DNA from: Juglans regia
Taxonomy: Eukaryota > Streptophyta > Magnoliopsida > Fagales > Juglandaceae
Length of the DNA stretch: 64,000 nt
Reading direction: 5' to 3'
NCBI RefSeq assembly: GCF_001411555.2
Contig: NC_049910.1
Coordinates: 35,751,250-35,815,249, forward strand
Part shown: positions 23,500 to 35,114 of the stretch, piece by piece
Numbering within the stretch: position 1 is the first letter of the stretch
Layout: each line of letters starts with the position of its first letter
Position numbers and translations under genes: made by a program
Notes under the pieces: generated by a model
The model's database searches: none
The model's input: only the letters and a program-made list of their open reading frames with translations
What the model was told of the DNA's origin: nothing

Positions 23500-24693
23500 T
23501 AAAGGTGTATGATTCATATGTTAGGGACAAGCCTGATATAAAAAAAAAAAAAAAAGTCTTATAAAGTGTTTAATGCCCATCATGGAATTCAAGGGGTATT
23601 GAAGAAAGGTAGGACATGGTTGGAGGTTGTAAAAACTGACACTACCTGATACAATTGAGTTCTTGTTTTGACTGTGACCCAATTTTCACAAACCTGTTTA
23701 ATATATATTTCAAGATTGTTTAGCTTATAATTTCTTACAGAACTTAAGAAGTGAGAATTAAGTTTTTGAGAAGGAATGGACTTTCTTTTTCTGCAGGGGA
23801 GTTTCTCATTTTGATTCCTCTACCTTTGATGAAATAGCCTCAAATTTTAAATAAATAAAATATTTCTATTTTGGAGGCTATTGTTGCAAAATTCTTATTT
23901 CGTTTCTAGATCAATTGATATACAACTTATGACTGAAAAATGGGAAAAAAGAGATAAAAAAAAAAAAAAGGAGACAAGTTACTCTACAAATGAATTTTTA
24001 AGATTCATTAATTCAAGGGTGGCTTGCTTTTTGTGATCATCTAAACTACCCTATACCTTCTAAGTCTTTTCTACAACAATTAGAAAAAGATGTTGATGGT
24101 TTATTTTATGAAGACAAGCTTGATTTATAGTATGTGCTAGATTAAGAACGTGAGAGCAACATAGTTAAATAGGAATAAAAGACTCTGTATTTTTTCAGTG
24201 CTCCCTGGTCATCGAGTAGTGTGTCTGAATTTTTATTAATCGTGTGATACTTTTTTTGTTCATGTGATCAAATTTTGGAAAGTGTCTTCTATTGCCATCT
24301 TTATGACAATGATGTTGAGAAAGGGTGGATGTATATGAAGGTTAATTAATTTTAAACTTCATCTAGGTTCTCATATATATATATGAAGGTTAAAATAAAC
24401 AACTATTGAATGGTGCCCCCCAAGATACACTAAGTTTGACTTGGAAATTATTCTGACTTGTGGAAGATTGGATATAGACTAGACCACTTCAGGTATTCCA
24501 TGTTTTTGGATATTCAACTGAGGTGTTATGGTTCTTTGCTTTACTATGATATTGCAAACAGTAGTAGTGGTGTTACATGCAAGTGATTACTCATATCATT
24601 TATGTCAAGTGGCTACCTTTGTATTTTCTATTGATGGATTTGCATTGTTTATTGTATAGGTTGTGATTCAATTAATTGAAATTGTATAAATAG
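21900..24693. other. Intergenic with pyrimidine-rich tract
   Basis: No gene supported. At 22465-22560 a (CT)n-rich tract leads into a GC-richer stretch to about 22920 with short frames on both strands. This could be a decayed 5' UTR or LTR R-U5 region, but no exon could be joined. A (TA)n tract lies at 23465-23497. Near 24040-24128 a plus frame reads SKSFLQQLEKDVDGLFYEDK before a stop. I do not recognise it. This stretch might hold further lost exons of the pseudogene that follows. Confidence 0.4.
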
Positions 24694-24936
24694 TTCTGCC
24701 AATCTCAAAGGAGGATCCTGATAGAATTGCTATTTTCGCTATTGTTGTAGGGTTTGTTTCTCTGATACTAGGGGAATTAGATAGCTAACCATATTCTAAT
24801 TTTTTTTCTAGCTACTATATACTTACGCATCTGTTTTCAATTGTTAGATCTTTAGTCCTGTTGTGTTATGCAGGTCAAAGACGTAGTCAAGTGGGTTTGT
24901 TAAAAATCTACATGGTTGGATCTTCTACCACGATAC

Positions 24937-25722
24937 TGTTGGTTTTTAAACTTAGAAATAATTAAAATATTTGATGTAAAGTAAAAATAATGTGAACCAT
25001 TACATTTGATCAATGTATCGGTTCGGTTGTCTAGATTGAAATGAAATGTGTCTTGGTACTTGAACCAATGTATACCTCTTGGGAATATGAGCCTTAATCG
25101 CTTTCCAACCAAACAAAAGGGTTGTGTCTTTTGGTGAATTAGAAACATTTTCAATGTATTCTTTAATATTTGAGAAGTTATGACTTCTCAAAAGTGCTCA
25201 TTCATTTTAGTTGTGACTTTTCACAAATACTTTTTCATTTAAATAAATTGTGACTTTTCACAAGTGTCTTTTTACATGTACTCTTTCATTTAAATAAGTT
25301 GTGACTTTTCACAAGTGTCATTTCATTCTAGTTGTGACTTTTCACAAGTGTCATTTCATTTTCTATAAATAGAGAACACCACCCACAAATTCATTGATTC
25401 CAAATTCTCTACAAAAATTAGAGAAATACTTCCTCATTCTTTTTGTCTTTTTTTCTTTGGGCTTTGGTTATTTTATATCCGGTTCGAGGATCTCCTTTTA
25501 TGTGCACCGACGAGGACATTAACGGGAACTGATGTTGTTGTATCTTGGGAATAGACTGTCAAGAAGCCTAGTGCATGTTTATAATTAGATGCGGCAGAAT
25601 CTACTCTAAGGAAGCGTCCATCACAACGTGCCTCAACACCGGGTTCTCTCTTTCTAATTTGTTCTTGTTATTTTACATATATATTCTCTAGTTTGCAAAG
25701 TGTTTCGGAATATTTCCCAACA
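24937..25722 (+). repeat. 5' LTR of the full-length Copia element
   Basis: 786 bp, TG...CA ends. U3 carries at least four spaced copies of the palindrome-containing word TTGTGACTTTTCACAA between about 25200 and 25350, directly upstream of the TATA box TATAAATA (25364-25371). The right LTR has the same arrangement with a few substitutions. Confidence 0.93.
25364..25371 (+). promoter_or_regulatory. TATA box of the Copia 5' LTR
   Basis: TATAAATA follows the tandem TTGTGACTTTTCACAA repeats, as expected for an RNA polymerase II LTR promoter. Its counterpart in the 3' LTR is at 30725-30732. Confidence 0.7.
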
Positions 25723-25782
25723 ACCTTAGAATAGATTCTCTTTGTTAAACTAGAAGTGTGTTATAATTGATTGGTTGCCACC

Positions 25783-26694
25783 ATGACTTCAAACGAATCT
25801 ATTACACCCGAGAAATTTAGAGGAGTCAATTTTAAGCGTTGACAAGAAAAGATGAAAATCTTTCTTACAATACTTGAATTATATTTTGTTATTGAAAATG
25901 ATCATCCTTTTGATGATTTGTATGAGCCCGCACGTATACTGAATTGCAAACATATGCAGAAAAAGATAATTTGTGTAGATGTAGGATTTTAAATCATTTA
26001 AGTGATACACCTTTTGATGTTTACCTACATATTAAATCTACCAAAGATATTTGGAATGCTCTTGATAAGAAATATGGTGTACAAGATGCCGGAATGGATA
26101 AGTATACCGCAAGCCAATTTCTTAGTTTCAAGATGAATGATTCCAAATCAGTGGTAGTGCAAGCCCATGAGTTAACTATCTTTTACCATGAATTGAGCCA
26201 ACGGGGAATGTGTATTACCGAGCGTCTCCAATTTGCTTATACAATAAACAAGTTTATGGAATAATTTTGGCCTATCTCTTAAACATAAGACTGAAGATAT
26301 GACCATAGAAACATTGATCTCTACCATTAGGATCTATGAACAACACTTGAAAAATTATCATATCCCACCATTGGTTTCTGATTTTCAGTCTAAAGCAAAT
26401 ATTGTAGAAGGCCATAAAATACATAAGAACCCATTACATCATAAGTTCAAATTCAATAAGGGTAAAAATAATTATGGAAATAATTTGAAACCAGAGTCCT
26501 ATATCAACAAAAATAATAAGAGACCCATTTGTTTTAATTATAACAAACCAGGTCATGACTTAGCAAAAAATTGTCGCTATAAGAATAGGAAAAATCAAGG
26601 CAATGAACAACCAAAATCGCCTAACCCACAGGCTCATATGGTGCATTCCGGGATCGACTCCATTGGAACCGATGAACAGATACAAGCAATATGA
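25783..26694 (+). pseudogene. Copia gag remnant
   Basis: The frame opens MTSNESITPEKFRGVNFKR, then a TGA stands where a tryptophan (KRW) is expected. It continues MKIFLTILELYFVIEND and, after a frame change, IWNALDKKYGVQDAGMDKYT...LSFKMNDSKSVVVQAHEL, the UBN2-type gag domain. Another break near 26265 leads to a basic tail with the zinc knuckle CFNYNKPGHDLAKNC. Its second cysteine has become tyrosine, which would abolish zinc binding. Confidence 0.87.
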
Positions 26695-27790
26695 AAGTGA
26701 CAATGGGTAACTCCAGCTCTGCACAAGTATTTGGAGTAGGAAAAATTGTACTCAAATTAACATCTGAAAATACTTTTCCTTTAGAAGGAGTATTTTATGT
26801 ACCAGAGGTAAGGAGAAACCTAATTAGTGGATCTTTACTTAGTGGGGCAGACTACACATTATTATTTCAATCCAATAAAGTTATTGTAACTAAATATGGG
26901 TCATTTGCGGAGAAAGGTTATGTGAGTAGTGGTTTGTTTGTAATAAATATTCAAAACAATGTAGTAGACGAATTTAATTCTAATAATAAATTTGCATTTA
27001 CTACATGTTCCTCTTCAATATGGCATGCTAGATTAATCCATGTTAATTATCATAATGTTAAAAGAATGATGGATTTAAAGATCATTCCTAAAGTTTCTGT
27101 TGATTTGGATGAAAAATGTTTAATTTGTGTTCAATCAAAACAGCCTAAAAAGCCATTTAAATCTGTTATAAGAAATTCATCGCTATTTGAATTAATTCAT
27201 AGTGATTGTTGTTATTTAAATTGTGTTTCTTCTAAAGGTGCACTACAAGAAAAATGAGTTTTTGTGGCCATTTAATTGCGACGAAAATATAATTTGTGAC
27301 TAAAACAGTACTCATTTTAACTGCAAATGGTCATTTCGCTGGAATTAACTGGCCACAAATAAATAGTTTTCTTGTAGTGGTGATAATAAATATTTCATTA
27401 CTTTTATAGATGATATGTCCAAATTTTGTAAAGTTTACTTGATGAAAACAAAAGATGAATCATTTAATAAATTTGTCATCTATAAAACTGAAGTTGAAAA
27501 CCAATTGGAGAGAAACGTTAAAGGTCTGATAGAGGAGGTGAATATTCATCTAATCAATCGGTTCAATACTGTGAGGAGAATAAAATTATACATGATGAAA
27601 CCGCTCCATATTCTTCTCAATCCAATGGTGTTTCTGAAAGAAAAAATAGAACCTTGGTAGATATGGTCAAATGCATGCTATTTAGTTTCGGCCTACCTGA
27701 GCAATGGTGGGGGAAGCAATACTTGCATTTTGTTTTATCTTGAATAGAGTGCCATTTAATGGATCTGACAAGACACCGTATGAACTCTAA
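26691..27790 (+). pseudogene. Copia protease/integrase remnant, split by a MITE
   Basis: From 26691 the frame reads MKVTMGNSSSAQVFGVGKIV, VFYVPEVRRNLISGSLL (protease to pre-integrase), then IWHARLIHVNYHNVKRMM...CLICVQSKQPKKPF, the integrase zinc-binding H-H-C-C region. The protease active-site DSG region is unrecognisable. A 139-bp CACTA MITE interrupts at 27241-27379. Beyond it, FITFIDDMSKFCKVYLMKTK carries an integrase-core aspartate, and about 27598-27655, in another frame, SQSNGVSERKNRTLVDM carries the expected glutamate. Several frameshifts are present. Confidence 0.87.
27241..27379. mobile_element. 139-bp CACTA-type MITE inside the Copia integrase
   Basis: It begins CACTACAAGAAAA and ends TTTTCTTGTAGTG, a perfect 13-bp terminal inverted repeat of the canonical plant CACTA type. 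It is flanked on both sides by GTG (27238-27240 and 27380-27382), the 3-bp target duplication expected for this superfamily. Internal GTGGCCA and TGGCCAC words form further inverted symmetry. No coding capacity. It inserted after the Copia element did. Confidence 0.93.
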
Positions 27791-29732
27791 AAGGGTAGAA
27801 TACCCAATATTAATTTCTTTAGTGTTTATGATTGTCTTGCAAAGGTTAATGTTTCAAAAATTAAGAAAAAAAAGTTAGGCCCCAACACAGTAGATACAGT
27901 ATTCATTGGGTATGCTAGACATAGTTTTGCATATAAGTTTTTGATTATCAAATCAGAAGTCCAAGGTATTGATCCCAACACCATCATGATGTCTAGGGAT
28001 GCAACATTCTTTGATGATCTATTTCCTTTCAAAAATAAGTTAGAAAAATTTTTACCTACAGTAAGTTTTCCTTGCACCGGTAGTCAACCTACCATTCTAT
28101 CTAATCCTGATAATGTATCTAGATTAGAAAATGAACTTAAAAGAGGAAAACGAGTTAGAAAGGAAAATGATTTCGGACATGATTTTTATACTTATTCTAT
28201 GAAGGAAGACCCAATGACTTTCAAGTATGCCATATTTCCCATTGATTCTACTTTCTGGAAAAAAGCAATAAATAGTGAGATGGAATCTCTTGAGACTAAT
28301 GGCACTTGGAACTTATGTGATCTGCCTCCTAAATGTAAAACTATTGGATGTAAGTGGATTTTTAAAAAGAAATTTAGACTTGATGGTACTATTGATAAAT
28401 TTAAAGTTAGGCTGGTTGCAAAGGGCTTTACACAAAGAAATGATATCGATTATTTTGATACATATTCTTCTGTTACTAGAATAACCACAATTCGTGTTCT
28501 AATTGCTCTAGCAGCGATCTATAAACTTGAGGCCCACCAAATGGACGTAAAGACCGCATTTCTTAATGGCGATCTAGAAGAAGAGATATACATAGATCAA
28601 CCAGAGGGGTTTGTGGTTCCATGACAGGAAATGAAAGCTTGTAAACTTATTAAATCTCTCTATGGTTTGAAGCAAGCCCCAAAATAATGGTACCAAAAGT
28701 TTGATGAAATAATTTTATCTTATGATTTCAAGATAAATGAATCTGATAAGTGTTTATACACTAAAATAGTTAATGGTGCATGCATGATGTTATGTCTTTA
28801 TATTGATGATATTCTCATCTTTGATACCAATATAGATATTGTTCTTGATGTTAAAAAATTTTTATTTAAGAATTTTGACATGAAAGATATGGGAGAGGCA
28901 CAGGTAATTCTTGGTATTAAGTTAATGAGATCTTGTGATGGTAGTAACATAAGTCAATCTCATTATATTGAAAAGATTCTTAAAAAATTTAAGAGATTCG
29001 AATGCAAATCTGTCAGTACTCCACTTGATCATTGTTTGCATTTAAGTAAGAATCTTGAAAATCCTGTGTCACAACTGAGATATTCCCAGATTATTGGTAC
29101 GTTATTGTATATTGCTAATTCTATTAGAGTTGATATTTCATATGTTGTGAGTAGACTTAGTATATATATTAATAGGTCTAATGATTCTCATTGGAAAGCA
29201 TTGGACATAATGCTTAAATATTTTAGAGGAATCGTGACATATGGTATCCATTATTCTGGATATCCCATTGTATTAGAAGCATACAATGATGCTGCTAGTT
29301 AGATAAGTGACACAATAGATCGTAAGGGAACGAGTGCATATATTTTCACTCTCGGTGGAGCAGTTGTGGCTTGGAGATCTTCTATGTAAAACTGTGATTT
29401 CACAATCTACTATAGAAACTAAATTAATAGCCTTAGATACTACCGGACATGAGATAGAATGACTCAAGAATTTATTATCAGAAATTTCACTAGTTAAAAA
29501 ATCAATGCCAACTATTTCTGTTCTTTGTGACAATCAGGTTGTGATAATTGTTTGTAATAATAAACACTTTAATTATAAGAGGAGACATTTGAGTATCAGG
29601 TATTCTACGATAAGATACTTGATAAATAATAGATACCTTGCTTTGGAATATGTAAAATCAGAAGATAACCTAGCGGATCCTTTAACAAAAGGATTGGCAA
29701 AGTTGGAGGTTATAAATACATCAAGGGGATGA
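27791..29732 (+). pseudogene. Copia reverse transcriptase and RNase H remnant
   Basis: The main frame (27941-28624) has GKRVRKENDF, WKKAINSEMESLETNGTW, GCKWIFKKKFRLDGTIDKFK and MDVKTAFLNGDLEEEIYIDQ, all standard Copia RT landmarks. After a TGA (28621-28623) and a TAA, SLYGLKQAPK and LYIDDILIF (catalytic YIDD box, about 28799-28822) follow. The RNase H part includes LEAYNDAAS (29270s) and the closing HLSIRYSTIRYLINNRYLAL...SEDNLADPLTKGLAK before 29732. Four or more in-frame stops show the polyprotein is not expressed intact. Confidence 0.92.
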
Positions 29733-30298
29733 GACTGAAGTCCATTAATTAGGTCACCAGTAGCGGCAACCCAACCTTCCTGATTGGAGATCCCAAGAAG
29801 AAGGTTCAATAGGAAGAACAAACTATTTGAGTGACTGGATAGCACTATTAAAATATTATTATAGGTCCATTCTTAGGGTGTGAGTGCTACAAATGCAATG
29901 ATAAAGGAAAAGCGAAATGCTTTGAATGAGTCCAAGACTAAGGCGAGGTATTGAATTGCAGGTACCCTTGGAGGACTCACCTATGTGTGTGTGACTGTGA
30001 GGCCACAGTCTATGATAATTGGGTTATTCCCTAAAGTGCTCATGAATCCAAGATACGATGCACGACCTTTATGCATAACTTTGAAAGGAACCTGATATAT
30101 GCCATACTATGTGTGGAAAAGCCTGAGTTAAAAGGTTCTGGTTCAAGATTTGGTTCACCATGGATCTTTCAGATGGAAACACGTTAACACTAGGTAGACG
30201 TTCAAAGCCGCAAGTTACCTCTATTGATGCATAGTACTTAGTCCAAAGAAAATTGTATTATATTCGGTTCTTTAAAATATTTTAATCAGGTGGGGGAT

Positions 30299-31083
30299 TG
30301 TTCGTTTTTAAACTTAGAAATGATTAAAATATTTGATGTAAAGTAAAAATAATGTGAACCATTATATTTGTTCAATGTATCGGTTCGGTTGTCTAGATTT
30401 CAATGAAAATGTGTATTGGTACTTGAAATAATATATGCCTCTTGGAGATATGAACCTTAACCGCTTCCCAACCAAACAAAAGGTTCTGTCTTTTGGTGAA
30501 TTAGAAATATTTCCAATATATTTTCTAATATTTGAGAAGTTGTGACTTCTCAAAAGTGCTCATTCATTTTAGTTATGGCTTTTCACGAATACATTTTCAT
30601 TTAAATAAATTGTGACTTTTTACAAGTGTATTTTTACATGTATCATTTCATTTAAATAAGTTGTGACTTTTCACAAGTGTCATTTCATTCTAATTGTGAC
30701 TTTCACAAGTGTCATTTCATTCTCTATAAATAGGGAACCCCACCTATAAATTCATTGATTCCAAATTCTTTACAAAAATTAGAGAAACACTTCCTCATTC
30801 TTTTTGTCTTTCTTTCTTTGGGTTTTGGCTATTTTATATCGGATTCGAAGATCTCATTTTGCGTGCACCGAAGAGGAGATTAACGAGAACTTACGTTGTT
30901 GTATCTTGGGAGTAGACTGTCAAGAAGCCTAGTGCATGCTTATAATTGGAAGCGGTGAAATCTACTCTAAGGAAAGCATTAATCACAACATGCCTCAACA
31001 CCGGGTAATTTTCTCTTTCTAATTTGTTCTTGTTATTTTACATATTCTCTAGTTTACAAAGCGTTTCAGAATATTTCCCAACA
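30299..31083 (+). repeat. 3' LTR of the full-length Copia element
   Basis: 785 bp and colinear with the 5' LTR. By eye it differs by scattered substitutions and small indels, so the insertion is not very recent. TATAAATA is at 30725-30732. The GTGACTTTT palindromes are present at about 30540-30710, some with single-base changes. Confidence 0.93.
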
Positions 31084-31132
31084 GATACTTCTCTAGCTTG
31101 CTTGTCTTTCTAAGAGCAATTTTATGTTAGAG

Positions 31133-32182
31133 GTAAGAAGGTTTTTTTCTTGCCAATGTTGGTTATTATCGAGAACTTTAAAAAGCAATCAAGAATGTTG
31201 AACGTTGAAAGAATGAAGGAAAAAAAAAAAAAAAACCAATAAAGAAAAAAGAATCGAGCAAAAAAAGGTAGAGCAACAAGATAGAGTGACCTTCAAAAAT
31301 TGCAAAGTTTTTCTTTTATATGACAGGATGGAGTTATTAAGTCAGATCCTGGAGTAATATATAAAATAGTTAAGAGTTCCTATCATTTGCATACAAGGAA
31401 TGGCTGTACGTAGCAGGTCCTCACTTCCCATAAGGATGTATTGGAGTGCTTAAATCCTATTATTGACCTTATATAGACATAAAAAGGAAAAAAGTTATCC
31501 TTTGTCATCACTCCCTTTGATACTTCATTTGGAAACCAAGAGAGAAGATTATTATAAGCTACTTGGTTTTGAGTATTTCATAGCTTCTCTATTATGAGTG
31601 AGCATAATAGAATCAAGTAGCTACTTTCTCATGTATTCTCATTTTTAATTATTATCATTCTCTAATCAGTTATTTCCTTTTTTTGTTGCCTTTGTTTTCA
31701 TATTGCTAGCCATCCCAATCTGAATGTGTTGGACGCCTCAAGTGTGTTTTGCCTCCTGAAATTCTGGACGAGGATGTTTGCTCGAAGTTAGCTTTAACAT
31801 GTGTAATTGTACGTACCTGCTATGTTTTGCTCTTCCACAGATTTGAATGACACTTGTTTTTTTTTCTTTTCTGTCATCTCTCATGACACTTGTCTCCTAT
31901 TCTTAACCATTGGTTAGAGCATATTTCATTTCAACTTGAATGTTCTTGTTAGTGCCAAAGCACTAAACTCTTTCTTACTCTTGGATTCTCATTAAGAGTT
32001 TTTCTTATAAACATGTTAGCACAATTTTAGTTATTTTTTGAAATTGTTAGTAGTGTCAATTTGAATCTCCAAGGTTTGTATATATTTGTTTAGCTTATAT
32101 TAAACAATTTTTTATGATCATTTTTTACTTTTACAATTATTTTTTTTCCTATATTCTTTTAGCATTTGCTGTGAATACATCT
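31133..32182. other. Downstream of the broken membrane gene, exon-like scraps
   Basis: No complete gene. Two plus-strand scraps follow AG acceptor-like sites: about 31329-31411 reads GVIKSDPGVIYKIVKSSYHL, and 31713-31806 reads PSQSECVGRLKCVLPPEILD. They could be further exons of the broken gene or chance frames, and I do not recognise either. An A-run region lies at 31215-31250. Confidence 0.3.
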
Positions 32183-32524
32183 CACGAAAAATACTATTTT
32201 TTACCTGAAGAAGTATAATGTTCTAGTGGGTAATACTAATACCCACCAGTACCTCTCGCCGTAATTGGTCATATTCTCACAAGCAATGATGCATGTAAAA
32301 GTTCTTTTGCGGCGAGCTTAATAGGCTATTGCTTCGGGATTTGTCGTGGGAATAGCCTGATATTTACCATGACTTGAACTTTTCTTGGAATAAAAGACTT
32401 TTTGTGGCGACTTATATCTCACGAGCCTTCCATGAATAAAATTGGTGGAAATAGATACTTTCCCACAAAAATAATTCTTTTGCCACAAAAGTATTCATGG
32501 AAAAACAAGATATTTCTTGTAGTG
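32183..32524. mobile_element. Degenerate CACTA-like non-autonomous element
   Basis: The right end TTTCTTGTAGTG is a near-perfect CACTA terminus. The left end reads CACGAAAAATAC, which fits the same terminus with five bases (TACAA) lost. Inside are repeated TTTTGTGGCGAC and GCCACAAAAG words and the palindrome GTGGGTAATACTAATACCCAC broken at its centre. No target duplication can be seen. The right boundary is firm, the left is inferred. Confidence 0.5.
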
Positions 32525-33604
32525 TCAATCTTATCATGTAATCTTTCAATGTTATTGATTTTGAACTAACAACTAACTCAATTACTCAAGATTTTGTGTC
32601 GCATATAAAGAGTCACTACTCTTTGTTTATTGTTTAGACACATTATTTTCAAGAACTTTATTTTTTCTTCCAATTAGACAAATGTGACAAATGTGCTTTG
32701 CAGGTTAAATTAACCTATGCTAGTAATATATATATAAATAATATATTAATTATTAGCTAGGTAGATAGGTGCGCGCATAGTGATCTCCAGCCACAATATT
32801 CCTCATCCGCTGGGAGCTATAGTGTGCTATAAATGCATTTCATGTACGTGGCACTTTTTATTCCCGTGACTACGTTTCTAAGCCTGCATTTGTATACACC
32901 GACGTATTATAAAAAAAAAATAAATAAGTATTTATAATATATTATTTATGTTAAAAATAAATTTATTTTTCTAAAAAATAACTTATTACAAATAATAATT
33001 TTTTTGTAATCAGATTAGCTAAGAGTCAAATCATTATACATACATCTTCTAATTAGAAAAAAAAGTTTTATAAATTTCCACAATTTTATGATTTATCTTC
33101 AATTAGCAAATGGTAGCAATTAAATTACATTAATTATCAAAGCAGCTAGGAATTTATAAGTAGGAACACAACTGTTGTGGGATACGAAGATCAGATCGAC
33201 GCGGGAAATATCAACACCATTGATATCTGAAAATGATCCTTCTGTCGACGTGCTTTAATATTATACACATATAGTGCTGGTACGATATATATATATATAT
33301 ATATAGTATTATATATACAAATAGAGACCGACTAGAGATCATCATGAATTAATATCAGAGTGCTCACGTGGCTCAAATAATATGGCCGTCACTTACTCCT
33401 TGTTTGTTTCGCTATTAATATTAGTGGTTTATTACCTATCAAAACAAATATATTAGTGGTTCGTTTTTTATATTTACAGTTTTAAAGCCGATAAATTTCG
33501 TGCAATTTTTTTTAAATGGATAAATATAATATTTATATAAAAATTTATTTTTTAATAATAAATCTTATTTTTTTAAAATAAATACTTACGAGATTAACGT
33601 ATAT
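32525..33604. other. Intergenic, AT-rich, no gene seen
   Basis: Holds (TA)n at 33285-33305 and AT-rich runs. No frame with recognisable content on either strand. Confidence 0.5.
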
Positions 33605-33775
33605 TCATTTTATTTTATTATTATAATTTTTTAAAATTTTTATATAAAATAAAATAAATAACTTAATTTTTTTAAAATTTTTAAATAAAAATAATATTAA
33701 TAAAATATATTTTAATAATATTTTATTATTTATTTTAATTCATCTAATTTTATTTTATTTTATTGAAAACAGTCA
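33605..33775. mobile_element. AT-rich MITE-like repeat, family M1, copy 2 (truncated)
   Basis: Opposite orientation to copy 1: TTTTTATATAAAATAAAATA, then ATATTTTAATAATATTTTAT and an ATTCATCTAATTTTATTTTA end. The GTTTGGAT-type outer ends are missing or worn. Confidence 0.45.
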
Positions 33776-35114
33776 AGCCTCTAGAATCATGTCGACATTG
33801 TTGACATGATGATGAGTAGCTAGCAGGAGTAGTACTGATCATGTGATGACAAACAGCCATTATTTGAGTGTCAACAGAAGTGGAAACTTTAGTGTCAAAT
33901 CGCACATTAGTTGCAACCGAAAATGTATATATGCATTGCTGAATGGGTAAGAAAAGTAGAGCTAATATTTGGGTGAGGAAACTAAAGCTGTCAGAGGATT
34001 TCGAGTGGTACTACTCCTATTTTTGGAATTTATTCATCTCTTTAATTACCACATTTGCACCTCTCTCTCTCTCTCTCCGGTGTATCTCTAATCTCTATCA
34101 ATGACTCTCTCTCTTGTCGGCTCTTTCTCTCTCCTCATCTCTCTCATCCCATCATCGTCTCTCTCCTCTACTCTCTCTTATCAAATATCTCTCTTATCCC
34201 TCATCGACTTTCTTTTTCATCTCGATCTCTCTCTGTCATTGTCTCTCTTATCTCTGCTTTCTCTCTCATTTTATACGTTAATAAATTTACACGTTTTTTT
34301 TATATTTGGAGCTAGAATTCATTTTATAAATCAAAATTATTGTTGTGATTTATCAATATAAGAAAAACTTACCCTATAAATCAAATTACGTATCTATTTT
34401 AAAGTATTTTACACACAAATTTATTTATGATAAATATTATCTTAATTTTTATAAAACTCTTTCGAAACAGAAAAAAAGCTCTGTAAGAACATAACTAAAA
34501 CGACTCTTCTAAAAAAGATAAGTACTAACCCTTTCGTCATTTCAAATAGAAGGAATATGAAACTCTGCTATTATAGACACCAAGTACAAAATAGTTAATA
34601 AGCATTTGATAATGAATTTTTTTTATTATATATGTAATACTAGCTAGTAGAATAGTTGTATTAATGGTTATTTTTGTATACAGCTCAAAATTAGATGAGT
34701 TGTGTTAATATGTATATTTTTTTTATATATTTTATTAATGTGATTAGTCAAAATAATTATATTTTTATAATTAAAAAAATTGACGTAGCCAATCATATTA
34801 ATGAAATACATAAATAATACGTAAAAGTGATTGTAGATAGAATTTTTAAAATTAAATATATGTATTTAATTTATAATTTTATCAATCTTTTCGTTAAGAT
34901 TAATATAGGATTATTTCCAACTAGACTTTGCATTGAGCCAACTTGTCTTGATCACCTTTCTAGATCATCATCAACCACTCAGGACGACTATCATAAAATT
35001 AATGTAATATAATGTGAGTGTTGCCACAAGTGTATGAAAAAACTTTATAGGTTAGGATCATACCAGCTGCCCATATTCCAAAATTATGTCATAATTATTC
35101 TATAAGAGTTAGGG
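33776..35114. other. Intergenic with long pyrimidine tract
   Basis: At 34061-34275 the plus strand is almost pure C/T ((CT)n interrupted by ATC and ATT). The overlapping Ser/Leu-rich open frames are an artefact of this tract. A stretch at 34430-34600 resembles 46930-47100 loosely, suggesting an old dispersed repeat. No gene. Confidence 0.55.

Larger units (their letters stand above)
24937..31083 (+). mobile_element. Full-length Ty1/Copia retrotransposon with both LTRs
   Basis: The element is 6147 bp. The left LTR (24937-25722) and right LTR (30299-31083) both begin TGTT(G/C)GTTTTTAAACTTAG and end ATTTCCCAACA. The 5 bases before (24932-24936) and after (31084-31088) are both GATAC, a perfect target-site duplication. 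A polypurine tract AGGTGGGGGAT (30288-30298) abuts the right LTR. Internal order is gag, protease/integrase, RT, RNase H. All reading frames carry stops or frameshifts, and a MITE interrupts integrase, so it is not autonomous now. The bases after the left LTR (ACCTTAGAATAG) do not match the usual Met-tRNA primer site, so the primer is unclear. Confidence 0.95.
24694..31132 (+). pseudogene. Broken multi-span membrane protein gene, interrupted by a Copia element
   Basis: Two exon-like pieces join in phase. Exon A (24694-24780, after an AG) encodes LPISKEDPDRIAIFAIVVG and continues FVSLILGEL. Exon B (from 24874, after CAG) continues with GQRRSQVGLLKIYMVGSSTT, is cut at 24936 by the Copia insertion, and resumes at 31089 with L-L-stop-LACLSKSNFMLE before a GT donor at 31133. 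Both exons contain a hydrophobic segment of membrane-span length, separated by a basic turn, so the ancestor was an integral membrane protein. I do not recognise the family with confidence. Three lesions show it is dead: the exon A donor is AT instead of GT, an in-frame TAG follows the insertion site, and there is the 6.1-kb insertion itself. Further exons were not found. Confidence 0.55.

Noticed and set aside
24937..25735. Met-tRNA primer site for the full-length Copia element
   Set aside because: The bases after the 5' LTR (ACCTTAGAATAG) do not match TGGTATCAGAGC, so no primer site is claimed.
31713..31806. Possible exon PSQSECVGRLKCVLPPEILD... after an AG
   Set aside because: Open for about 45 codons but it cannot be joined to exon B or to any family I know. 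Kept only as a note in the intergenic entry.
34055..34361. Two Ser/Leu-rich frames
   Set aside because: Direct translation of a (CT)n-rich tract in two frames.
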